Shown one piece after another: positions 38,950 through 47,504 of a stretch of DNA of 64,000 nucleotides. The stretch's first letter is position 1. Every line of letters begins with the position of its first letter. A model generated the notes under the pieces. It was not told the origin of the DNA. It did no database searches and was given only the letters and a program-made list of their open reading frames with translations. Both the position numbers and the translations under genes were made by a program. The DNA comes from Verrucomicrobiia bacterium DG1235 (GTDB lineage Bacteria > Verrucomicrobiota > Verrucomicrobiia > Opitutales > Opitutaceae): the NCBI GenBank assembly GCA_000155695.1, contig DS990592.1:4485392-4549391 (forward strand). Direction: 5' to 3'.

Positions 38950-41016
38950 ATGCCCCTGTTTCGAACTTATCGTTTAGTATTTTGTATCGCCATGATCTCC
39001 GCCTCGGCTTTTGGGAGCAATTGGGATCCTGTGGATCAGTCCGAGTTCTCGAGGAGCAGGTCGGTTGTCGACGAGGGGGAGGGCGCTGAGTTCGTTTTTA
39101 GGACGATAGATATAAATCAGTTTCTAGTAGGGTGGCGTTTGGAGACGGAGAGTCGGCATCATTTGTTGGCTAGGATTTTCAATGAGGACGGGGTGAACAA
39201 ACTAAAGGTATTCAAGCATCCAATACAACACGGGATGCGGATCGTAAAACTTGAGGCACGTACTATTAAGCCCGATGGAAATTATATTGAATTGGATCCT
39301 GACAATGTCTACGAGACGGAGCTCGTTCGCTCGTCTAGGGGTAAGGTAAAGGCGATGGCCTTCCCGGTTCCCGCTTTGGAAGTCGGCGATTTGGTGGAAG
39401 TGAAATTTTTGATCAAGGGAATGCGGGCGAATTTTAGCTATAGCCTGAATCAATCGATCCCTTCTCGTAGCACGACGATAGATGTAAGGCCGTTGGATTC
39501 GTTTACGGTTCCTTCGAATCCGCCGGTAAGCTATGCGAGTCGAGTTGTCGGTTTAAACTTTGGGGATGGGGAAGCGAAGCAGCAGAAGGATGGATCGGTA
39601 CTATTCGAACTCATTAATAGCAAGGCTATGCCAGACGAGGATTTTAGGGTGCCTGATATTCATTCGCGGCCGAGTGTTATCGTTGACTACATATCCAGTA
39701 AGACGCCGAACTTGACGAGATATTGGAAAGAGACGGGGGCGGGCTTATATCGAGAGTCGAAGCGTCGGAGTAAGGGCAGTCGCAAGCTTGAGTCGAAGGT
39801 GAAGGAACTGCTTTCGGGCGTGAAAGAAGAGAGGGCTCGGCTTCGATTGATCTACGATTTTTGTGTATCCGATATTCGGAACACTTATTCGGATTTTGGC
39901 TATTATACGGATACTGAAAAGGAGAAGCTGAGGAGAAACGACAATCCTTCTGAGACGCTGGAGCGTGGTTACGGAAATCCTTCGGACGTTTCGTATTTGT
40001 TTATAGCGATGGCGAATGCGGCGGGCTTTGAGGCGCGATTGGCGAGCGTGTCGGATCGGCGGGATTTGTTGTTTACTCGGCAGTTTAAGTACCCGTTCGC
40101 CTTGAAGGATGAGATTGTGGCGGTATCGCTAGGAGGGGACTGGAGGTTTTTTGATCCGAGTTCTCCTATTCTGCCGTTTGGCGAGCTGAACTGGTGGAAT
40201 GCGGATTCGAGCATTTTGCTTTCGGATCCGAAAGAGGAGATTTTTCTGAGAACGTCTGGCCTGCCTGCGAAGGAGTCGTCAACGCAGCGGTCGGGGGAAT
40301 TGTCGATCGACTCATCGGGTAAGTTGCGCGGCCGAGTTGTGGAGAGCAGCGCTGGTTGCGAGGCGCAGGAGTTTCGAAACGAATTTGCAGACCTACCGGA
40401 AGAAGAAGCGAAGGAGAGAATTCGTTCACGCACAGCGGCTGCGATTTCCCGAGCGGTGGTTTCGAATATTAGTATCGAAAATTTGAAGACGATCGAGGAG
40501 CCGGTGGTGGTTTCCTATGATTTGGAGGTGCCGGACTTTGCGACTGTAGTGGGTGATCGAATAATCTTTCAGCCTGTCGTTTTCCAGAAGGAGCGCGAAG
40601 CGATTTTTCAAGGCGAGGAGGAAAGGGTGGCGGATATTCTGTTTCCCTATCCAAGGATGAAGCGGGACCAGTTCTCCTTCATCCTACCCGATGGATATGA
40701 GCTGGAAGAGCTTCAGCGGCCGGAGTCGTTCAGCATCGATGGCGTAGTGGATTTTTCGTGTGAGCTTCACGGCGTGGAAGGCGCGGCGCGTCTCGAGTTT
40801 GACAGAAGCTACTCTTTGCATCGCAACCTTTTTAAGGCGAAGGCCAACACGATCTTTTCGATGTTGTTTTCGAAACTGAACGTGGAGGATCGCTACGCGG
40901 TGACTTTCAGGCGTTCCGCTAGTGCGCAGCATCCAAGAATTGGATACCGCTCATCGATTTCGCCTACCAAGGATTTGGAAACGGCATCGAAGAAGACGCC
41001 GCCGCTCGCATCGTAG
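38950..41016 (+). CDS. DUF3857/transglutaminase-like protein, catalytic Cys lost, altered C terminus
   Basis: 688 residues from the ATG at 38950, chosen for its signal peptide (FRTYRLVFCIAMISASAFG); an open frame extends to 38887. It has the same layout as the protein at 34815. The active-site region reads RGYGNPSDVSYLF, with Pro at the Cys position and Glu at the His position (ALKDEIVAVS). Homology to its paralogue ends at DRYAVTFRRS. The last 30 or so residues (SAQHPRIGYRSSISP...) come from reading out of frame into an aminotransferase remnant that starts near 40926. The natural C terminus seems to have been replaced by a rearrangement. Confidence 0.85.
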   Translation: MPLFRTYRLVFCIAMISASAFGSNWDPVDQSEFSRSRSVVDEGEGAEFVFRTIDINQFLVGWRLETESRHHLLARIFNEDGVNKLKVFKHPIQHGMRIVKLEARTIKPDGNYIELDPDNVYETELVRSSRGKVKAMAFPVPALEVGDLVEVKFLIKGMRANFSYSLNQSIPSRSTTIDVRPLDSFTVPSNPPVSYASRVVGLNFGDGEAKQQKDGSVLFELINSKAMPDEDFRVPDIHSRPSVIVDYISSKTPNLTRYWKETGAGLYRESKRRSKGSRKLESKVKELLSGVKEERARLRLIYDFCVSDIRNTYSDFGYYTDTEKEKLRRNDNPSETLERGYGNPSDVSYLFIAMANAAGFEARLASVSDRRDLLFTRQFKYPFALKDEIVAVSLGGDWRFFDPSSPILPFGELNWWNADSSILLSDPKEEIFLRTSGLPAKESSTQRSGELSIDSSGKLRGRVVESSAGCEAQEFRNEFADLPEEEAKERIRSRTAAAISRAVVSNISIENLKTIEEPVVVSYDLEVPDFATVVGDRIIFQPVVFQKEREAIFQGEEERVADILFPYPRMKRDQFSFILPDGYELEELQRPESFSIDGVVDFSCELHGVEGAARLEFDRSYSLHRNLFKAKANTIFSMLFSKLNVEDRYAVTFRRSASAQHPRIGYRSSISPTKDLETASKKTPPLAS

Positions 41017-41228
41017 CCAAGGCCGGACTACCCGCCTTCGTTTGCCAATCCTTCTCCAAGAACCTCGGCCTCTACAAAGACCGCGTCGGAGCCCTGCACC
41101 TTATCACCGACGACGCCAGCAACTACGCAAACATCGTTAGCCAGCTAAAGATCTCCGTTCGCGTCAACTGCTCCAACCTGCCAGCTCGCGGCGGCGCTAT
41201 CGTCACCACCATCAAGGCCGTCCTCTAA
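40926..41228 (+). pseudogene. aspartate/aromatic aminotransferase remnant
   Basis: Translation from 40926 gives AASKNWIPLIDFAYQGFG, then FVCQSFSKNLGLYKDRVGAL and ANIVSQLKISVRVNCSN, ending GGAIVTTIKAVL-stop. This closely matches the middle of the intact aminotransferase at 59945-61141 (AASKQWIPLVDFAYQGFG and so on, including the PLP-lysine motif SFSKNLG). The N-terminal part is missing. About 90 residues between VTTI and the final KAVL are deleted in frame. The first 91 bases overlap the altered C terminus of the DUF3857 gene in another frame. The third codon positions are C-rich, unlike the genes to the left. Confidence 0.88.
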
Positions 41229-41304
41229 AAATAGGGAGCCCGTCACTTTCCAGCCTCCCTCATGCACGTGGGATGCTTTTTTGTGTTCTTCCATCCACCA
41301 GGAG

Positions 41305-41324
41305 GGCAACGCTTCGCCGTTGCC
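41305..41324. repeat. intergenic hairpin
   Basis: GGCAACG pairs with CGTTGCC around CTTCGC, between the aminotransferase remnant and the Old Yellow Enzyme gene. No clear T run follows. Confidence 0.5.
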
Positions 41325-41384
41325 GCCCCCTTCCATACTCAACTGCGCAGCCATAAACCATACCCGTTCGTGCAAACAAGCACC

Positions 41385-42485
41385 ATGAAACAGACACTAT
41401 TCGCCTCCCTTTCACTTGGAGAGACCACTCTCCGCAACCGTATCGCCTTCGCTCCCCTCACTCGCACGCGGGCCGAGCCAGACGGCACGCCCTCCGCCCT
41501 CATGGCCGAGCACTACGCCCAACGAGCCAGTGCCGGTTTGCTAATCGCGGAGGCCACCGCCATCGCGAGTGACGCCATCGCGTGGCTCGGCATGCCGGGC
41601 ATCTTCTCAGAATCCCAAGTCGCAGGCTGGAAAAAAGTCACCGACGCCGTGCACGCCAAAGGCGGAACCATCTTCCTGCAAATCTGGCATCCCGGCCGCG
41701 CTACGCACAGTCTCTTAAACTCAGGCACCCGTCCCGTAGCGCCATCGCCCATCGCTATCACAAGCGACGAGATCCACACTCTCGAAGGCAAGAAGCCCTA
41801 CGAGACGCCCCGAGCCCTCGAGGAAGACGAAATCCCCGATTTCGTTAACCAATTCAAGCGGGCCGCCAAACACGCCAAGGAGGCTAACTTCGACGGCGTT
41901 GAAATCCACGCAGCCAACGGCTACCTTATCGACCAATTCCTGCAGTCCGCCTCCAACCACCGCCAAGACGCCTACGGCGGCTCCATCGAGAAACGCTATC
42001 GCTTCCTAGATGAAGTCGTCAAAAGCGTCCTCGAAGTCTTTCCCGCCAAGCAAATCGGCGTACGCTTATCGCCCAACGGCAACTTCAACGATATGGGCTC
42101 AGACGACTACCGCGAGCAATTCGCTTACACCGCCCGCCAACTGGAAACCTACGACCTCGGATATCTCCACGTCATCGACGGCCTTGGATTCGGCTTCCAC
42201 GAAAAAGGCGAAGCCATGACTCTCGAAGAATTCCGACCTCTCTACAGCGGCGTCTTAATGGGCAATTGCGGATACACTAAGGAAAGCGCCGAAGAACGCA
42301 TCGAAGCCGGCCACGCCGACATGATCGCCTTCGGTCGCCCCTTCATGAGCAACCCCGATCTCGTCGAACGCTTCGCCAACGACTGGGCCCTTAATCCAGA
42401 GGTCGACCAAAGCCAATGGTACGGGTCTCCCAGCCCCCAAGGCTACACCGACCAACCCACCGCCCAAGAAGCCGGTATCGCCTAA
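41385..42485 (+). CDS. NADH:flavin oxidoreductase, Old Yellow Enzyme family
   Basis: 366 residues from the ATG at 41385 (KQTLFASLSLGETTLRNRIAFAPLTR, the family start); an upstream ATG at 41262 adds an unlikely leader. It is an FMN barrel with IWHPGRATH, the substrate-binding GVEIHAANGYLIDQFLQ, SNHRQDAYGGSIEKRYRFL and DMIAFGRPFMSNPDL. It reduces activated C=C bonds or similar electrophiles with NAD(P)H. Codons end mostly in C on the + strand, the reverse of nearly all neighbours, so this gene and the remnant before it seem to lie in an inverted or imported segment. Confidence 0.93.
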   Translation: MKQTLFASLSLGETTLRNRIAFAPLTRTRAEPDGTPSALMAEHYAQRASAGLLIAEATAIASDAIAWLGMPGIFSESQVAGWKKVTDAVHAKGGTIFLQIWHPGRATHSLLNSGTRPVAPSPIAITSDEIHTLEGKKPYETPRALEEDEIPDFVNQFKRAAKHAKEANFDGVEIHAANGYLIDQFLQSASNHRQDAYGGSIEKRYRFLDEVVKSVLEVFPAKQIGVRLSPNGNFNDMGSDDYREQFAYTARQLETYDLGYLHVIDGLGFGFHEKGEAMTLEEFRPLYSGVLMGNCGYTKESAEERIEAGHADMIAFGRPFMSNPDLVERFANDWALNPEVDQSQWYGSPSPQGYTDQPTAQEAGIA

Positions 42486-42490
42486 AACCC

Positions 42491-42544
42491 GTAGCCAATC
42501 TCGCAAGAGATTGGAAAGCAGTAGCTAACCTCGCGAGAGGTTGG
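42491..42544. repeat. two tandem GNRA-loop hairpins, 30-base period
   Basis: Two related units start with GTAGC at 42491 and 42521. Unit 1 forms an 8-base stem, CCAATCTC-GCAA-GAGATTGG. Unit 2 forms CTAACCTC-GCGA-GAGGTTGG with one G-T pair. Both have GNRA-type tetraloops, and the unit differences partly preserve pairing. They lie between the Old Yellow Enzyme gene and larB, near the end of the skew-reversed segment. Confidence 0.7.
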
Positions 42545-42642
42545 CCGCTTCCAGTCCCGCAGCCTACAGACCGCTCACCGCCATATCCTTAGGATACTGC
42601 CCCGAGAGCTTCAGCCAGACCTTGCCGTTCGCTAGAGCGGAC

Positions 42643-43302
42643 TTACTTGGGGAGACTGCGAAGGATGCGGTAGGCGGCCATGGCGGCTCCGTAGCCGTTG
42701 TCGATATTGACAACGCTGATGCCGTTGGCGCAGGTCGAGAGCATGGTATTGAGGGCTACGTGCCCTCCTTCCGAAACGCCGTAGCCGATGGATGCCGGAA
42801 CTGCGATGATGGGTTGTGAGAGTAGTCCTCCGACGGCAGTTGGAAGGGCGCCTTCGAACCCGGCCACTACGATGAGCACTTTGAAACGCTTAAGTTGCTC
42901 CACTTTGCCGAGCAGGCGGTGTATGCCGGCGATGCCGATGTCGTTGAAGCGTTCTGCGTGGCAGCCGAGGAACTGGAGCGTGTAGTAGGCTTCGTTGACG
43001 ACGAAGGCGTCGGAGGTACCGGCGGAGAGGATGGCGACTTCGTCGTGTTTGTCTGAGGCGACTCTTGGTTCTTGAAGAAGGAATATCCCGGACTCTTGGT
43101 CGAAGAGGCTGCCTTCGAAGTGTTGGCAGAGGGCCTGGCCTTTGTCGGCTTGGACTTTGGTGGCGAGGGCGTTGAGTCCCTTATCTTGATAAGCTTGTAG
43201 TATGTCTTTCAATACGGAGAGAGGCTTGCTCGCTCCGAAGATGACCTCGGGGAATCCGAGGCGTTCTTGACGGTTGAAATCGAGTTCGAATGCGTCGCTC
43301 AT
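42643..43302 (-). CDS. larB: nickel-pincer cofactor biosynthesis protein LarB
   Basis: Carboxylates and hydrolyses nicotinic acid adenine dinucleotide, the first step of the nickel-pincer cofactor. 219 residues, normal length. The C-terminal part is like AIR carboxylase PurE: LIVVAGFEGALPTAVGGLLSQPIIAVPASIGYG and the nucleotide-binding NIDNGYGAAMAAYRIL. The N-terminal RLGFPEVIFGASKP is the LarB-specific start. Its start overlaps the stop of larE by 4 bases, so the two are translationally coupled. Confidence 0.93.
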   Translation of the reverse strand: MSDAFELDFNRQERLGFPEVIFGASKPLSVLKDILQAYQDKGLNALATKVQADKGQALCQHFEGSLFDQESGIFLLQEPRVASDKHDEVAILSAGTSDAFVVNEAYYTLQFLGCHAERFNDIGIAGIHRLLGKVEQLKRFKVLIVVAGFEGALPTAVGGLLSQPIIAVPASIGYGVSEGGHVALNTMLSTCANGISVVNIDNGYGAAMAAYRILRSLPK

Positions 43303-44123
43303 GAGTGTTCGGAAATGGCTCTGTTCAGTTTTCCGGATACAAGCCCTTCTGAGTCGAGTGTAGTGTGCTTGAATCCGAGAGCGGAGAAGGTATCGGCGAT
43401 TTTTGGCAGGTGCGGGCGGAGGGACTCGATTTGTTCTACGGGTACTTCGATGCGCGCTTCGGTATCGAAGTGCCGAACGCGGGCTGTTGTGAAACCATAG
43501 CGGTGAAGCACGATTTCGGCGAGTTCGATCTGGTTGAGCTTTTCGCGGGTGACGGGCTTGCCGTAGGGGATGCGGGAACTGAGGCAGGGGCTGGCTGGCT
43601 TGTCCCAGTTCGCTAGTCCGAGGCGCTTGGCGAGGGAGCGTACGGCAGCTTTATCGAGTCCGGACTCGGCGAGCGGGGAGCAGACTGCTTGTTGGCTGGC
43701 GGCTTGCAGGCCGGGACGGTAGTCTCCGAGGTCGTCGGTGTTCGTACCGTTGAGGGCTACGAATCCGGGAAAGCGTTCAAGCAGGCTTGAGAGGTTCTGA
43801 TAGAGGTGTGATTTGCAGGCGTAGCAGCGGTTGACGGGGTTGGTGTAGTAGGCTTCGTCGTCGATCTCTTTTGTATTTATAATTTCGAGACGGATGTCGT
43901 GTTCGCGACAGAAGGCCTTTGCTTCTTCGAGGTCGGATCGCTTGAGGCTGGGAGAGTCGGAGATGCAGCCGATTGCTCGTTCTTTGCCGAGGTGTTGACG
44001 AGCGAGGTAGAGAACGAGAGCGGAATCGACGCCTCCGGAGAACGCGATGATGGCTCCGTGGATTTCGGAGAACCAGTCACGTATCGTTTCCTGCATGCTT
44101 TCGATGTCTATCACCTTGTCCAT
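43299..44123 (-). CDS. larE: sacrificial sulfur transferase LarE
   Basis: Adds sulfur to the carboxylates made by LarB, using ATP. 274 residues. The PP-loop is SGGVDS (29-34). Two Cys lie in NRCYACKSHLY (100 and 103). Cys180 is in WDKPASPCLSSRI, the position of the sulfur-donating Cys in the Lactobacillus enzyme. That enzyme destroys its own Cys with each turnover. The extra pair NRCYAC may hint at the cluster-dependent variant, but a three-Cys set is not certain here. The first gene of the larE-larB pair. Confidence 0.93.
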   Translation of the reverse strand: MDKVIDIESMQETIRDWFSEIHGAIIAFSGGVDSALVLYLARQHLGKERAIGCISDSPSLKRSDLEEAKAFCREHDIRLEIINTKEIDDEAYYTNPVNRCYACKSHLYQNLSSLLERFPGFVALNGTNTDDLGDYRPGLQAASQQAVCSPLAESGLDKAAVRSLAKRLGLANWDKPASPCLSSRIPYGKPVTREKLNQIELAEIVLHRYGFTTARVRHFDTEARIEVPVEQIESLRPHLPKIADTFSALGFKHTTLDSEGLVSGKLNRAISEHS

Positions 44124-44385
44124 GTGTGTGATACTAGGCTAGCTGGCAAATGACTGCGTATTGTTTCATAAGTGCTGGCCAGACTATTCGCGAGTGACCG
44201 TGCGGGGCGAGCAATTGTGGTAAAAGATTGGGGCATTCCTGATTTAGCGAGGGGTGATGACTCTGGGCGAAGGGAGTGAATCTTGCTGATGGTTTTGCGA
44301 AAAATCAAAAAGTGTGTGTTTTGAAGTAGGCTGATTCCCGAAGGAGGTAGAAGTTGAGAAACGGGAATCTTGCTAGTTTGAAGGA

Positions 44386-46026
44386 ATGAAACGGGTGATG
44401 CTTGAGACAAGGGATAGTAAGCTTTCCGGGACGAATTGGGTGGAGAGGGCGTCTTCGCGTAGTTGTCGGGTTCTGGTGCTTCAGGAGAGCGATGTGGATC
44501 GGGAATTCATATCTCGCATCCTGGAGGCCGAAGGGCTGCAGCTTCGGTTTGTTGTGGAGCTGAGCAGTAGCATCGAGCAGGCGGTCGGTTTGCTTGAGAG
44601 TAAGGGGTTTGACGTGGTTTTGCTCGATCTCGGCCTGTCGGGTTCAATCGATCTCGGAGTATTGCTGAAGCTGCAGGAAGCGGCGAATTGCCCGCTGCTC
44701 ATTCTCAGTGGCCTGGAGGATGAAGTCATTGCCCGGGAGGCGATGCAGCATGGCGTGCAGGAATTTTTGAGTAAAAACGGTCTAAGCTCTACGATTCTCG
44801 AGCGCACGATCAGCCACTCGATCGAGCGTTATCGACTCATGGCGGAGCTTTCGAAAGCCAAGCAGAAGGCGGAAGCGGCTTCGCAGGCGAAGAGTGATTT
44901 CTTAGCGGTGATGAGCCATGAATTTCGAACGCCGATGAATGGGATTTTAGGGGGAATTAACCTCTTGGGAAATGTCTGTAACGGACCGCAGGAGACTGAG
45001 TTGCTCAGCATGATGAAGCAATGCGCGGAGAGCCAGCTTACCTTGATTGGCGACGTGCTCGACATCAGCAAGATCGAGGCGGGCGGAATGGAGCTCGCTT
45101 ATGAAGGCTTCAGTCCGCGGGATTTGATTTCGTCGGTCTTGAGCGCGGTTTCGTTCAGCGCTCGGGAAAAGGGGGTGAAGCTGGCTGTCGATATTGATCG
45201 CGGTTTGCCGCGGGAGCTTGTTTCCGATGCGCGTCGGTTACGACAGGTATTGATGAATTTGGTGGGCAACGCGGTGAAGTTCACTTCCGAAGGGGAGGTT
45301 CGCATTCATGCCCGCAAGTTTGACGGTTGTCTGGTGGAGTTTCGGGTGACGGATACGGGCATTGGAATTTCGCCGAAGTATATCGACTCGATTTTTGACA
45401 CCTTCACGCAGGTAGACTCCTCCTATAGCCGTCGCTATCAGGGGACGGGGCTTGGACTGGCTATCTGCAAGCGGCTCGTTAAGATGCTTGGTGGTACTAT
45501 TCGGGTGGAGAGTAAGGTCGGTCGAGGGTCTGATTTTCGATTTACGATCGCTTGTCGCGACATGGATGACGTGGGCGGGCAGATGAGGGAGCTGGAGCAT
45601 GAATCCGCTCGTCGTTTCGCTGAGGCTTATCCGCTTTCGATATTGGTGGTGGAAGACAGTCCGCTTGTGCGGAGTTTTCTGACTGCGACTTTGTCAAAGC
45701 TTGGCTATACTCCGCATGAAGCGGACAGCGGATCTCAGGCATTGAGCTTGGCGGATACGAATCACTACGACGCGATTTTTATGGATATTCGCATGCCGGA
45801 TTTGGATGGTTTCGAGACGGCTGCGATGTTGTTAGAGAAGCAGGGGAACAATGGTGACGGTCTTCCTTACATTACCGCGATCACTTCTACGGTTACCTCT
45901 GACACGCGTGTGAAATGCGAAGAGGTTGGAATTCCGAAGCTGCTCATTAAGCCAATCGAGATCGAGGACATTCGTGTGACGCTTCGAGCCGCGAGCCGAG
46001 CTGCCACTATTCGCGAGATCGACTAG
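44386..46026 (+). CDS. hybrid histidine kinase, receiver-kinase-receiver
   Basis: 546 residues without membrane helices, so cytoplasmic. An N-terminal receiver (about 28-145) has Asp81 in VVLLDLGLSG. A short coiled linker (AKQKAEAASQAKSDF) follows. The dimerisation domain has His178 (VMSHEFRTPMNG). The ATPase domain has NLVGNAVKFT, DTGIGIS and QGTGLGLAICKRL. The C-terminal receiver has Asp467 (IFMDIRMPDLDG) and its Lys motif LLIKPIE. The N-terminal receiver suggests input from another kinase. No DNA-binding regulator gene lies beside it. Confidence 0.92.
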   Translation: MKRVMLETRDSKLSGTNWVERASSRSCRVLVLQESDVDREFISRILEAEGLQLRFVVELSSSIEQAVGLLESKGFDVVLLDLGLSGSIDLGVLLKLQEAANCPLLILSGLEDEVIAREAMQHGVQEFLSKNGLSSTILERTISHSIERYRLMAELSKAKQKAEAASQAKSDFLAVMSHEFRTPMNGILGGINLLGNVCNGPQETELLSMMKQCAESQLTLIGDVLDISKIEAGGMELAYEGFSPRDLISSVLSAVSFSAREKGVKLAVDIDRGLPRELVSDARRLRQVLMNLVGNAVKFTSEGEVRIHARKFDGCLVEFRVTDTGIGISPKYIDSIFDTFTQVDSSYSRRYQGTGLGLAICKRLVKMLGGTIRVESKVGRGSDFRFTIACRDMDDVGGQMRELEHESARRFAEAYPLSILVVEDSPLVRSFLTATLSKLGYTPHEADSGSQALSLADTNHYDAIFMDIRMPDLDGFETAAMLLEKQGNNGDGLPYITAITSTVTSDTRVKCEEVGIPKLLIKPIEIEDIRVTLRAASRAATIREID

Positions 46027-47357
46027 TCCTTTCTGAAATCCTTGGCGTAGTCGCGTTCGAGAAGCGAGTCCGGGAGGTTGACGATACAGATGTTCATCGA
46101 GCGGTTGTCTTCGGAAAGCATGGCGGACTGGATTTGGATTTTCGTGCCGGCTCGGTTGAAGGTGGGGTGGACGTGGTCACGGGCGGACGGCTTGTGTCCG
46201 GTGGTGAGCAATACCATCTCGTCGGTCGCGCGGTCGATGAGGTAGAGGCTGCGGGAAAAGTCGTCGCCCACCGCCCAGCGTCCGTCCGGCGAGCCGTGCA
46301 CGTGCCAGAGTCCGCTGCCGCTGCGGGTTTGGCCGGCGATGCGCATTTCGCGGGTGCGGAGGTTTACGATGCCCAGTCCTGTCGGTTTTTCGCGGGAGCC
46401 GGAGGGACCCCAATCGTCGTCAGTGCCGACGGGGCGATGCCCCATGATGGCGAAGGCGACTTCGTCGGGCGAAATGATAGCTTCGTGGGTGACCCATTCG
46501 TATTCGGCTTCCGGGTACAGAGGAGTGGCCTCGCCGCCGACTTGCATGGTCCACATGCGTTGGGGGGAATTGCCTCCAGTTTCCCAGCAGAATACCAGTT
46601 CGCCGGTCTTCCAGGGATTTGACTGGATGTGGCCGAGTTGGAAGGGGAAGGCGGCGATGAATGAGATCTCGCCTGTCGCGAGGTCCATGCTGGCGATGCC
46701 AGTCGGGCCGGCTCCCATGTTGCGCGGTCCGAAGTTTTCGAAGAGCTCGACCTCGGGAGCGAGGTGCTTGGCGGCCTCTTCCTTGCCGATGCGGAAGTAC
46801 ATGATGCCTTCGTCGGCGTCGATGGTCATATCGCCTCCGGCTCCCATGGCGGCGGGGATGAGTCCGACGGTGCGTTGGTAGGCGTCGGCAGATTTCAGTG
46901 TGCCGGCGGCGCTGTCGGTAAAGAGTTTTTCGAGGTCGATCTCGACGAGGGCTTTGTCGGCGTTGTTTTGTCCGTAGCGCGGCTGTTTGGCAGCGGGCGA
47001 GTTCGGGTCGCGCATGACGTAGAGTTTCATGGATTTATGGGCGAGGGTAAGCATGCCGAAGTAGCCGCCTTCGGTGACTTGCACGATGTCGCCTGACTCT
47101 TCATTTACCGCGAGGGCTTCGCCGGGGATGCGATCGGAGCGGAAGACAAGCCACTGCTCGTCGGAGGTCCACTGAGGATGGGTCGGGTAGATTTTCGAAT
47201 CGCCGGTCTGGGAGCTGGTCAGGAAGGCGAGTTGCACGCCGGTGACTGGGTCGGCGATGACCTTTTTTTCTGAAGGTAGGCGCGTGCCGATTTGGGCGAA
47301 GGCGCTGGTAGCGAAGCAAGCGAGGGCTAGGGCGATGAGGCGGGGGTGATAGGACAT
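46023..47357 (-). CDS. oligogalacturonate-lyase-like beta-propeller protein
   Basis: 444 residues with a signal peptide (LIALALACFATSAFA). Repeated beta-propeller blades carry motifs typical of PL22-type oligogalacturonate lyases: HPQWTSDEQWLVFRSDR, LGHIQSNPWKTGELVFCWE, EYEWVTHEAIISPDEVAF, GLWHVHGSPDGRWAVGDD and DHVHPTFNRAGTKI. In that family His and Gln residues in such positions bind a metal. It would degrade short pectic oligomers in the periplasm. It is divergent from the CE12 esterase gene. A related TolB-type propeller without lyase activity remains possible. Confidence 0.75.
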   Translation of the reverse strand: MSYHPRLIALALACFATSAFAQIGTRLPSEKKVIADPVTGVQLAFLTSSQTGDSKIYPTHPQWTSDEQWLVFRSDRIPGEALAVNEESGDIVQVTEGGYFGMLTLAHKSMKLYVMRDPNSPAAKQPRYGQNNADKALVEIDLEKLFTDSAAGTLKSADAYQRTVGLIPAAMGAGGDMTIDADEGIMYFRIGKEEAAKHLAPEVELFENFGPRNMGAGPTGIASMDLATGEISFIAAFPFQLGHIQSNPWKTGELVFCWETGGNSPQRMWTMQVGGEATPLYPEAEYEWVTHEAIISPDEVAFAIMGHRPVGTDDDWGPSGSREKPTGLGIVNLRTREMRIAGQTRSGSGLWHVHGSPDGRWAVGDDFSRSLYLIDRATDEMVLLTTGHKPSARDHVHPTFNRAGTKIQIQSAMLSEDNRSMNICIVNLPDSLLERDYAKDFRKD

Positions 47358-47504
47358 GGAGTGATTCTTGGGCAGTGGAAGCGCAGGGTCAAAAGTTCGC
47401 TCGGGGCGTGTTTGCTTACAGTCAGAAAAGAGAGAGCGGCTTAGGTCTGTACGCGACGGGGCAAGTGAACGATTCTGAGGCTTTGATTATCCCCACTGTT
47501 CCCC

